A DNA stretch of 19,052 nucleotides. It comes from Chloroflexota bacterium (GTDB taxonomy: Bacteria; Chloroflexota; Dehalococcoidia; Dehalococcoidales; RBG-16-60-22). A program made the translations under genes and the position numbers. Where the stretch lies: contig JACZSH010000013.1 in assembly GCA_022574315.1 (NCBI GenBank), positions 1 to 19,052 of the forward strand. Direction: 5' to 3'. This document shows positions 8,175-14,503 of this stretch, in pieces (positions within the stretch are counted from its first letter, which is position 1; each line of letters opens with the position of its first letter). The notes below the pieces were generated by a model. It saw only the letters and a program-made list of their open reading frames with translations. It was not told the origin of the DNA and did no database searches.

Positions 8175-8615
8175 TTATTCTTTGCGCTTGATGAGAAGCC
8201 AGTTTTTCCCGCCAGTATGTATTAATACGTAACCCCCGGACAATTTTTCGCCGTTTAGAGTGAACTCCAGCAAATCAATCTCCGCCCGGTTAATCTCAAA
8301 CGTCCCTTTATCCCATATCTCCACGGTACCGGCGCCGTACTCTCCTTCCGGGATTGTGCCGGCGAAATCCAGGTACTCAACCGGGTGGTCTTCAACGCGG
8401 ACGGCCAAACGTCTTACTCCGGATTCCAGGGGAACACCTTTTGGCACCGCCCAGCTCCTGAGCACTCCTGCCATCTCCAGGCGAAAGTCGTAATGGAGGT
8501 TCCGCGCCTGATGCCGCTGGACGACAAAATGGGTTTTACCATCACTTTTCTCTTCACCAGCCGGTTCAGGAGTCCGGGTAAATTGCCGTTTTTGCCGGTA
8601 TTCTTTAAGGTTCAT
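8175..8615 (-). CDS. Stand-alone LigD-type 3'-phosphoesterase
   Basis: The protein has 146 residues and corresponds to the phosphoesterase domain of the bacterial NHEJ ligase LigD, without ligase or polymerase domains. The signature FVVQRHQARNLHYDFRLE is present. Its active-site residues are H35, H41, D43 and R45, with H77 and Y81 in EDHPVEY; these match the His/Asp/Arg/His/Tyr set known from Pseudomonas LigD PE. The enzyme family trims 3' ribonucleoside or 3'-phosphate ends at DNA breaks. The frame is open back to 8681, but the upstream part covers a promoter and lacks a ribosome site. ATG 8615 has GGTGGTGAG just before it. No Ku or ligase gene is in the window. It is the first gene of a two-gene minus-strand unit with the flavoprotein. 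Confidence 0.9.
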   Translation of the reverse strand: MNLKEYRQKRQFTRTPEPAGEEKSDGKTHFVVQRHQARNLHYDFRLEMAGVLRSWAVPKGVPLESGVRRLAVRVEDHPVEYLDFAGTIPEGEYGAGTVEIWDKGTFEINRAEIDLLEFTLNGEKLSGGYVLIHTGGKNWLLIKRKE

Positions 8616-8657
8616 ACCACTCACCACCATGATAATTGAACCAGGTTGACGAGTGAT

Positions 8658-8686
8658 ATTATAGTCACCGTCAGCGAGCAAGTCAA
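8658..8686 (-). promoter_or_regulatory. Sigma-70-type promoter for the phosphoesterase-flavoprotein unit
   Basis: On the minus strand TTGACT (8686-8681) and a perfect TATAAT (8663-8658) are 17 bases apart. Transcription would start near 8651, about 36 bases before ATG 8615. The -10 lies between GTGA (8653-8656) and TCAC (8665-8668), a weak palindrome that could be an operator. Confidence 0.7.
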
Positions 8687-8699
8687 GGACTTTTACGTA

Positions 8700-8728
8700 T
8701 TGACATCCTGTACCGACGGGAATATACT
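8700..8728 (+). promoter_or_regulatory. Sigma-70-type promoter for the usp-sod-cupredoxin group
   Basis: A perfect TTGACA (8700-8705) and TATACT (8723-8728) are 17 bases apart. The start would be near 8735, with a leader of about 150 bases before the universal stress gene. Its -35 is 13 bases from the -35 of the divergent promoter, so the two are back to back. Confidence 0.7.
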
Positions 8729-8741
8729 ACAACCTGCCACC

Positions 8742-8779
8742 GGTCACCAAAAGAGTAGAGAAATGTGACCTTCGTCATA
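8742..8779 (+). promoter_or_regulatory. Inverted repeat and CRP/FNR-like half-palindrome in the usp leader
   Basis: GGTCAC (8742-8747) and GTGACC (8765-8770) form a perfect 6-base inverted repeat with a 17-base gap just after the predicted transcription start. Overlapping it, TGTGA-N6-TCATA (8764-8779) differs by one base from the CRP-type core TGTGA-N6-TCACA. A protein bound here would lie downstream of the promoter and would more likely repress. This rests on pattern only. Confidence 0.3.
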
Positions 8780-8885
8780 GAATATGCTTGAAAGACGTGT
8801 TACAAAAAGGATGCAAGAGAATATAAAGGCCAAGAAAACGTGCCGAATCAGTACGGAGTTTAACCGGCTGACATAGGAGGAAAAG

Positions 8886-9371
8886 ATGTACGAGAAGGTT
8901 TTAGTCCCACTGGATGGTTCTGCACTGGCCGAGTGTGTCCTACCTCACGTAGAAAATATTGTCAGGAGCGGCGGAGTACGAGATGTCGTTTTTATCCGCG
9001 TCACTGAACCTTCCTACATGCCCACCCGATATGCGGAAATCGGGCTTACCGAGGCGGATGTAAAAAGAATCGAGGCGGAAAGTGAAGCCGCCGCCCGGAG
9101 ATACCTTGACGAGCTGGTGGGTCGGGTTAAATACGGTAAAGTAAATGTGAAAGCGGAGGTCCTGACCGGAAAGGCGGCGGATAGCCTGGCCGATTACGCC
9201 GTCAAGAATAAGGTAGACCTTATCATCATCGCCACCCACGGACGCTCCGGGATAAGCCGGTGGGTCTGGGGAAGCGTGGCTGACCGCATTCTCCATTCTT
9301 CCCGCGTGCCTATCCTGATGGTGCGTCCGCCGGGATGTGAACCGAAAGTTTATATCCCCGAACGAAAATAA
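8886..9371 (+). CDS. Universal stress protein, UspA family
   Basis: The protein has 161 residues and a single Usp domain. It begins with the typical KVLVPLDGS (4-12). It ends with IIATHGRSGISRWVWGSVADRILHSS followed by PILMVRP, which is the nucleotide-binding region: HG, nine residues, then GS. The first glycine of the G-x2-G motif is Ala here (ATHG), as in many bacterial members, so ATP binding is likely but not certain. Usp proteins protect cells during starvation and oxidative or energy stress. AGGAGG precedes the ATG by 5 bases. It is the first gene of a likely unit with superoxide dismutase (30 bases downstream) and cupredoxin. Confidence 0.92.
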   Translation: MYEKVLVPLDGSALAECVLPHVENIVRSGGVRDVVFIRVTEPSYMPTRYAEIGLTEADVKRIEAESEAAARRYLDELVGRVKYGKVNVKAEVLTGKAADSLADYAVKNKVDLIIIATHGRSGISRWVWGSVADRILHSSRVPILMVRPPGCEPKVYIPERK

Positions 9372-9401
9372 ATAAACCAGGGCAGGAGGCAGAGAAAAGA
9401 T

Positions 9402-9968
9402 ATGACTTACCGGGCAAAAGATTACAGTTACCTTATCGGCATAGATGGCTTCAGTGAAACGCTGCTGAAAAACCACTTCACCCTCTATCAGGGTTACGTA
9501 ACCAATACCAACAAGCTCCACGAACTGCTGAGCGGCAAGGCAAAAGACCCGGCTAACCCGGAATACGCGGAGCTAAAGCGCCGGTTCGGTTTTGAGTTTA
9601 ACGGGATGCGCCTGCACGAGTATTATTTTGAGAACCTGGTCTGTCCCACCGAAAAGCCGGAGGCGGTGGTCAAGCAGCTGACAGATGCCTGCGGCAGCTA
9701 CGAAGCATGGGAAGAAGACTTCAAAGCCACCGGGAAGCTACGCGGTATCGGCTGGGTAATACTCTACCGGGATAATACCACCGGCTGGCTGTTCAACCAG
9801 TGGATAAACGAGCACGAAACCGGACACCTGGCGGGGTGCCAGCCCATCCTGGTGATGGACGTTTTTGAGCATGCCTTTATGACCGATTACGGCCTGAAGC
9901 GCGCCGACTATATCGAATCGTTTTTCAAGAATATAAACTGGGAAGTGGTGGAAAAGCGCCTGGGTTAA
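9402..9968 (+). CDS. Fe/Mn-family superoxide dismutase
   Basis: The protein has 188 residues, the size of Fe/Mn-SOD subunits. The four metal ligands are visible: H25, H72 (RLHEYYFENL), and D153 and H157 in DVFEHAF. Tyr32 in GYVTNTN matches the conserved active-site Tyr. The usual DVWEHAYY is DVFEHAFM here, with Phe replacing the active-site Trp. Position 68, four before H72, is Gly, where Fe-SODs carry the second-shell Gln. Q133 lies about 20 residues before D153, near the place of the MnSOD Gln. Metal choice is therefore open, with Mn or cambialistic use plausible. It converts superoxide to peroxide and oxygen. AGGAGG lies 12 bases upstream of the ATG. No signal peptide is seen, so it is cytoplasmic. 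Confidence 0.92.
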   Translation: MTYRAKDYSYLIGIDGFSETLLKNHFTLYQGYVTNTNKLHELLSGKAKDPANPEYAELKRRFGFEFNGMRLHEYYFENLVCPTEKPEAVVKQLTDACGSYEAWEEDFKATGKLRGIGWVILYRDNTTGWLFNQWINEHETGHLAGCQPILVMDVFEHAFMTDYGLKRADYIESFFKNINWEVVEKRLG

Positions 9969-10022
9969 ATCCGGCCTAATCCTGAAGGCACGAGTGGGGA
10001 AGAAGAGGTAAAGAAGGAGAGA

Positions 10023-10424
10023 ATGATGAAGAGACCGCGTTATACCGGAGCCGGCCTGACCGGCATTATTATCGGGCTTGCTTTCTTACTGATAGGCCTG
10101 TTCGGGCTGGCATCATGCCAACCTGAGGCACCCGCACCAGCACCGGCGCCGGCACCCGTGCCCGGACCTTCCCCAACCACCGTGGAGGTGAAGATATCAG
10201 GATTCGCCTTCAAACCGGACACGTTCACCGTCTCGCCGGGGACCACGGTCACCTGGACGAACCTGGATGGACCACCCCATACCGTCACCACCCGGGAGAC
10301 CGGGTATGACAGCGAGCGGTTATCCACCGGGGATACTTTCAGCTACACTTTCGAGCTGAGCGGTACCTACGAATACTACTGCACTATCCATCCTTCAATG
10401 ACCGCCACGATTATCGTGGAGTAA
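10023..10424 (+). CDS. Lipoprotein cupredoxin (plastocyanin/azurin-like)
   Basis: The protein has 133 residues. A lipoprotein signal peptide (positive N-terminus, hydrophobic 12-30) ends in LASC with C32 as the lipid-anchored Cys. A Pro/Ala linker (about 36-52) leads into one cupredoxin domain. The type 1 copper ligands are H86 (PPHTVT), C120, H123 and M126 in YYCTIHPSM. Such proteins carry single electrons outside the membrane or bind copper. The partner is unknown; its place after superoxide dismutase suggests a role in redox stress. Two ATG codons stand in tandem. GGAG at 10016-10019 sits 3 bases from the first and 6 from the second, so 10026 may be the true start. It lies 54 bases after sod. 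Confidence 0.9.
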   Translation: MMKRPRYTGAGLTGIIIGLAFLLIGLFGLASCQPEAPAPAPAPAPVPGPSPTTVEVKISGFAFKPDTFTVSPGTTVTWTNLDGPPHTVTTRETGYDSERLSTGDTFSYTFELSGTYEYYCTIHPSMTATIIVE

Positions 10425-10513
10425 GTCTGAAATAAGCACGTCCCACCGCCCTGTAAACGGACGGGGTGATTGGCGTAGGGAAATAACCTTGCGCCGCCGA
10501 AGAGAGGTAACGA

Positions 10514-12250
10514 ATGTCCAGGGAAATTAATTTCATGGTCGCTGGGGAAGCCGGACAAGGCGTTCAATCGGTCGGTTTCTTACTGGCCAAGGCGTTCTCC
10601 AGGGGCGGTTTCCACGTCTTTGGCAACCAGGACTACGAGTCAAGAGTGAGGGGCGGCCATAATTTTTTCCGGGTGAGAGTAAAAGAAGGCCGGGTGAGGG
10701 CAATTAATGAAACGGTTGACGTGCTGCTGGCTCTTAATAAAGAAAGCATAGACCTTCACCGCCGGGAACTGGCCGATGGCGGCGTAGTAATCTTTGATAA
10801 TGACAAGATAGCGACTCCCGCGGGCAACGGCAACCAACTGGGAGTGCCTCTGGAAAAGCTGGCGGAAAAAGAAGCCGGCGGCAAGCTGATGACGAACACG
10901 GTCGCCCTCGGGGCCGGACTGGGACTGACCGGATATGATTTTGAAATAGTGGCCGAACTCCTGCGGGAGCATTTTCCGGCGGCGGAAGTCGGCAAAAACA
11001 ACGTCCGGGCGGCCCGGGCGGGTTACGATTATGCCCGGAATAACTTTGAAGGTAAATTTGACCACCAGCTCCACCCGGTCAGTGATATCCGGAGAATGCT
11101 GCTCACCGGCAATGAAGCCCTCACCCTGGGAGCGATTGCCGCCGGATGTAAATTTATGGCCGCCTACCCGATGACCCCGGCATCTTCCATCATGGAATAT
11201 TTCGCCGCCAAAGCTGAAGACCTGGGACTGGTAATGGTGCCTGCCGAGGACGAAATATCCGCCATGAATATGATAGTCGGCGCCAGTTACGCCGGTGTCC
11301 GGGCGCTGACGGCCACCTCGGGAAGCGGTTTCTGCCTGATGGTAGAAGGGCTGGGGATGGCCGGCATCACCGAGACGCCGATTGTGGTCGTGGACGCCCA
11401 GCGTCCCGGTCCGGCGGTGGGCTTACCCACGCGGACAGAGCAGGGAGATCTTGAATTTGTGCTGCACGCCCATCACGGGGAGTTCCCCCGGGCGGTACTC
11501 GCCCCGGCCACAATCGAGGACGCTTTCTGGTCAACCGTCAAAGCATTCAATCTGGCCGACCGGTACCAGCTGCCGGTCATCATCCTGACCGACCAGCACC
11601 TGGCCAGTTCGTACGGCACGGTGGACAAGTTTGACATGGCTCAGGTAACCGTTGACCGGGGCGACCTGTTCACGGCAGGCAATGATAATGAAGCCGGTGA
11701 ATACAAGCGGCACCGGATAACCAGGTCCGGAATCTCGCCGCGGGCTTTTCCCGGGCAAAGCCGCGCCCTGGTGATAACCGACACCGATGAGCATAATGAA
11801 GAGGGCCACCTGATTGAAGACGGCCCAACGAGGACCGCCCAGGTACAGAAACGCCTGCGGAAGCTGTTCAGTCTAAAGCAGGAAATCTCTCCTCCCGTTT
11901 TATACGGCCCCAAGCACGCGGAGACGACGCTCATCGGCTGGGGGAGCACCCGCGGCGCCATCAGCGAAGCGGTGGATATCCTGCGCCGGGAAGGCAGGGA
12001 AATTAATTCTCTGCATTTTAATGATCTGTGGCCCTTCCCCGGTGAAGAAGTCGCTGACGCCATGGACCGGGCGCACCATAGCTACGTGGTCGAGAACAAC
12101 GCCACCGGACAGCTGGCCCGCCTGATTGCCCGGGAAACCGGGAAGAAAGCCAGCGGGCATATCCTCAAGTACGACGGACGTCCCTTCACGCCGGCTCAGA
12201 TTGCCGCTAAAATAAGAGAGGGGAGGTGTGACGATGGTATCCATAGCTGA
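10514..12250 (+). CDS. korA: 2-oxoacid:ferredoxin oxidoreductase, fused gamma-alpha subunit
   Basis: The protein has 578 residues. Residues 1 to about 190 are the gamma domain (GEAGQGVQSVG at 11-21; NQDYESRVRGGHNFFRV at 38-54). Residues about 198-575 are the alpha pyrimidine-binding and C-terminal domains (YPMTPASSIMEYF at 218-230; EDEISAMNMIVGASYAG at 245-261; ATSGSGF at 267-273). The gamma-alpha fusion with a separate beta and no ferredoxin-like delta gene is the KorAB arrangement. The complex decarboxylates a 2-oxoacid with CoA and passes electrons to ferredoxin. 2-Oxoglutarate is the default guess, but substrate specificity cannot be read from sequence. The ATG has AGAGG about 7 bases upstream. 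It overlaps korB by 17 bases, indicating coupled translation. The 88 bases before it hold no convincing promoter. Confidence 0.92.
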   Translation: MSREINFMVAGEAGQGVQSVGFLLAKAFSRGGFHVFGNQDYESRVRGGHNFFRVRVKEGRVRAINETVDVLLALNKESIDLHRRELADGGVVIFDNDKIATPAGNGNQLGVPLEKLAEKEAGGKLMTNTVALGAGLGLTGYDFEIVAELLREHFPAAEVGKNNVRAARAGYDYARNNFEGKFDHQLHPVSDIRRMLLTGNEALTLGAIAAGCKFMAAYPMTPASSIMEYFAAKAEDLGLVMVPAEDEISAMNMIVGASYAGVRALTATSGSGFCLMVEGLGMAGITETPIVVVDAQRPGPAVGLPTRTEQGDLEFVLHAHHGEFPRAVLAPATIEDAFWSTVKAFNLADRYQLPVIILTDQHLASSYGTVDKFDMAQVTVDRGDLFTAGNDNEAGEYKRHRITRSGISPRAFPGQSRALVITDTDEHNEEGHLIEDGPTRTAQVQKRLRKLFSLKQEISPPVLYGPKHAETTLIGWGSTRGAISEAVDILRREGREINSLHFNDLWPFPGEEVADAMDRAHHSYVVENNATGQLARLIARETGKKASGHILKYDGRPFTPAQIAAKIREGRCDDGIHS

Positions 12251-13082
12251 TTACGCCGGTCTTAAACCCGCCTGGTGTCCCGGCTGCGGTGACTTTGGCA
12301 TCCTGAAAGCGGTGAACCAGGCGCTGGTTGGACTTGAGCTTGAGCCCCACCAAGTGCTGATGGTCTCCGGTATCGGTCAAGCCGGAAAACTGCCGCATTA
12401 CAGCCGGAGTAACCTGTTTAACTCTCTGCACGGCCGACCGGTGCCGCCGGCAATCGGCGCCAAGATAGCCAACGAGGAGCTGGTAGTCATCGTGGTGAGC
12501 GGCGACGGAGACGGCTACGGGGAGGGGGGGAACCATTTCATCCACGCCGCCCGCCGCAACCATAACCTTACCTATCTGATACACAATAACCAAGTCTATG
12601 GCCTGACCAAAGGCCAGGCCTCGCCGACCAGTGACACCGGTTACGTGACCCGGACGACTCCCCAGGGCGCCCCCACTTCGTTTAATCCCATGGCGGTGGC
12701 GATAGCCGCTGATACCAGCTTCGTCGCCAGAGGGTTCGCCGGTGACGTCGCCCATCTCGCCGACCTGATTAAAGCCGGGATTACCCACCAGGGATTCGCC
12801 CTCATCGATATTCTCCAGCCGTGTCCCACGTTCAACCGTAAAAACACCTATAACTGGTACCGGGAAAGGATTTACAAACTGGGAGCAGACTATGACCCGG
12901 CTGACAAGCTGGCCGCCTTTGCCAAAGCCCAGGAATGGGGAGACCGAATACCCATCGGGGTAATTTATCGAGCCGAGCGTCCTACTTTTGAAGAGCAGCT
13001 ACCCGCCCTGAAAAACGGGCCACTGGTGAAGCAAAGACTGGAGCCGGTACAAGTAGCAAAACTGCTGAGCGAGTTTATCTAA
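12234..13082 (+). CDS. korB: 2-oxoacid:ferredoxin oxidoreductase beta subunit
   Basis: The protein has 282 residues and carries the thiamine diphosphate site: GDGDGYGEGGNH (90-101) with HNNQVYGLTKGQ downstream. CPGCGDF near the N-terminus gives C15 and C18, and a third Cys is in LQPCPTF. In the common Kor/Por beta subunit a further cluster Cys stands in GIGCS; here the stretch reads GIGQAGKLPHY, so only three Cys exist in the protein. The [4Fe-4S] cluster may use another ligand or belong to a variant subclass. GTG 12228 is in frame, but GGGAGG (12221-12226) ends only one base before it and seven before ATG 12234, so the ATG is the start. It pairs with korA and is followed 25 bases later by the metallothionein-like gene. 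Confidence 0.92.
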   Translation: MVSIADYAGLKPAWCPGCGDFGILKAVNQALVGLELEPHQVLMVSGIGQAGKLPHYSRSNLFNSLHGRPVPPAIGAKIANEELVVIVVSGDGDGYGEGGNHFIHAARRNHNLTYLIHNNQVYGLTKGQASPTSDTGYVTRTTPQGAPTSFNPMAVAIAADTSFVARGFAGDVAHLADLIKAGITHQGFALIDILQPCPTFNRKNTYNWYRERIYKLGADYDPADKLAAFAKAQEWGDRIPIGVIYRAERPTFEEQLPALKNGPLVKQRLEPVQVAKLLSEFI

Positions 13083-13107
13083 CAACCGGATAAGGAGGCG
13101 ATGGAAA

Positions 13108-13257
13108 ATGGTGGAACAACTTTGCCCGACATGCGGCTGTAGCATCGTCGAAGGGCACGAGAAAGAAGGAGTAATGTACTGCTGTGTGCCCTGTGCCACC
13201 GGGGAACAGTGCGAGTGCGGCTGCTGCGAAATCGTGGAAGAAGGGGCGGATGACTGA
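13108..13257 (+). CDS. Small Cys-rich metallothionein-like protein
   Basis: The protein has 49 residues, ten of them Cys (C6, C9, C11, C25, C26, C29, C35, C37, C39, C40), plus H17. The order CPTCGC, then G-V-M-YCC-x2-CA-x-G, then a Cys-rich tail follows the layout of bacterial SmtA-type metallothioneins, whose core is YYCC-x2-CA-x-G. Such proteins bind Zn, Cd or Cu in a thiolate cluster in the cytoplasm. GGAGG (13094-13098) lies nine bases before this ATG. An ATG at 13101 is closer but its frame stops after 13 codons. It is probably the last gene of the korAB transcript. A role in metal storage or in protecting Fe-S and thiol enzymes is an inference. A zinc-ribbon-like protein is the alternative, but the Cys spacing fits metallothionein better. 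Confidence 0.75.
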   Translation: MVEQLCPTCGCSIVEGHEKEGVMYCCVPCATGEQCECGCCEIVEEGADD

Positions 13258-13275
13258 AATAATACGGGTCAGCAC

Positions 13276-13304
13276 TTGAGGGGATGGCTGTCTAGCGGTA
13301 TAAT
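13276..13304 (+). promoter_or_regulatory. Sigma-70-type promoter for selD
   Basis: TTGAGG (13276-13281) and a perfect TATAAT (13299-13304) are 17 bases apart. The start would be near 13311, about 52 bases before the selD ATG. It starts 18 bases after the metallothionein-like stop codon, so selD is probably transcribed on its own. Confidence 0.7.
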
Positions 13305-13362
13305 ACGGTAAGTCTGCGGCCACCATCGGGCAGACAATAACGATACAACGGAGGCGAGCAGG

Positions 13363-14412
13363 ATGAGTGACCGTGCGAAGCCACGCCTTACCGAAGCCGT
13401 TCGCGGGGCAGGCTGAGCTTGTAAAATAGGTCCGGGAGACCTCAAGAAAGCGTTGTCCGGTCTGCCTCTGAGCACCGACCCCAATCTCATCGCGGGGATG
13501 GAAAGAGCCGAGGACGCTGGCGTTTATAAACTGTCGGACGAACTGGCCATCATCCAGACGGTGGATTTCTTCACGCCTATCGTGGACGACCCCTACTGGT
13601 TCGGACAGATTGCCGCCGCCAACGCGCTGAGTGACGTCTACGCCATGGGCGGCAAACCGTTGACGGCATTGAACATCGTCTGTTTCCCGATAAAGACGAT
13701 GGACATCTCGATATTGAAAGAAATCCTGGCCGGAGGAGTGGACAAGGTGCACGAGGCGGGAGTGGTACTGGTGGGAGGACACAGCGTGGAAGACCCGGAG
13801 CTTAAATACGGGCTTTCCATTACCGGCACGGTTCACCCCGGGAAAGTGGTGCTCAATACCGGCGCCAGGGTTGGCGACAGGTTAATCCTGACCAAGCCGC
13901 TGGGCACGGGAATAATCAGCACTGCCTTAAAGAACCAAAAAGCGGACGAGGCTACCGTAAACAGAGCCATGAAAAGCATGGCGGCCCTTAACCGGAAAGC
14001 CTCCGAGCTGATGCAGGAAACCGGTGTCAACGCCTGCACCGATATTACCGGTTTCGGGCTGCTCGGCCATGCCGCCGAGATGATTGAGGGCACCGACACC
14101 GGCATGGTGATAGATTCGGCCGCCGTTCCTGTCTTACCGAAAGCGCCAGAGCTTGCCGGGATGGGAATGACGCCGGGAGGACTGCAGCGTAACCGGGAGT
14201 TCCGGCAGGACATGGTTGAGATACCCGGGGAAGTCCCCGGTTACCTGGCGGACATTCTCTTTGACCCGCAGACGTCAGGGGGGCTGCTGATTGCCGTGGC
14301 GCCGGAAAAAGCGGACGCCCTGTTAGCCAGACTGCACGGGGCAGGCGTCGAGGAGGCAGCCGTCATCGGAGAGGTCGTCGCCACGCCGAAAGGTAAAATT
14401 ACCGTAAGGTAA
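13363..14412 (+). CDS. selD: Selenide, water dikinase (selenophosphate synthetase), selenocysteine-containing
   Basis: The protein has 349 residues, counting selenocysteine at position 18, encoded by the in-frame TGA 13414-13416. Reading through gives LTEAVRGAG-Sec-ACKIG. This aligns Sec18 with E. coli Cys17, Cys20 with Cys19 and Lys21 with the catalytic Lys20. D68 and NALSDVYAMGG (87-97) are the ATP/Mg-binding stretch, and GGHSVEDPELKYG lies farther on. The enzyme makes selenophosphate from selenide and ATP, the selenium donor for tRNA-Sec and for selenouridine. The true start is ATG 13363, with GGAGG eight bases upstream. A plain ORF call would begin at TTG 13453 and lose the catalytic N-terminus. 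It has its own promoter; no selA, selB or tRNA-Sec is in the window. Because SelD itself needs Sec, its synthesis is likely tied to selenium supply. Confidence 0.95.
13418..13446 (+). promoter_or_regulatory. Bacterial SECIS hairpin in selD
   Basis: Right after the TGA (13414-13416), AGGTC (13428-13432) pairs perfectly with GACCT (13438-13442) around the loop CGGGA (13433-13437). A lower stem CTTG (13418-13421) pairs with CAAG (13443-13446), leaving a 6-base bulge (13422-13427) on the 5' side. The loop begins about 17 bases past the TGA and is G-rich, as bacterial SelB-binding SECIS elements require. Confidence 0.8.
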
Positions 14413-14414
14413 GG

Positions 14415-14452
14415 TTGACAAAAACAGGTCAGGTGGTTAAAGTAGGTACTAC
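14415..14452 (+). promoter_or_regulatory. Promoter and operator candidate for the OpuC-type operon
   Basis: A perfect TTGACA (14415-14420) and TAAAGT (14438-14443) are 17 bases apart, with a start near 14450 and about 54 bases of leader. GTAG-GTA-CTAC (14442-14452) is an inverted repeat over the expected start and could be an operator. GTCAGGT (14428-14434) is repeated inverted as ACCTGAC (14477-14483), 42 bases apart. Confidence 0.5.
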
Positions 14453-14503
14453 CAATCTACGGCGATTCATGGCAAGACCTGACACGAGCGTGAAGGAGGA
14501 TAG

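Noticed and set aside
8616..8681. Longer N-terminus of the phosphoesterase from 8681
   Set aside because: The extension covers the minus-strand promoter (8658-8686) and shows no family similarity.
10124..10175. Short Pro/Ala codon repeat in the cupredoxin gene
   Set aside because: It encodes an ordinary flexible linker between lipid anchor and domain, not a separate repeat element.
10436..10470. Possible terminator after the cupredoxin gene
   Set aside because: Only short CACC/GGTG arms pair, the inner bases do not, and there is no T-run.
13453..14412. selD starting at TTG 13453
   Set aside because: It lacks a ribosome site and the catalytic Sec/Lys region; the frame continues upstream through TGA to ATG 13363 with clear SelD similarity.
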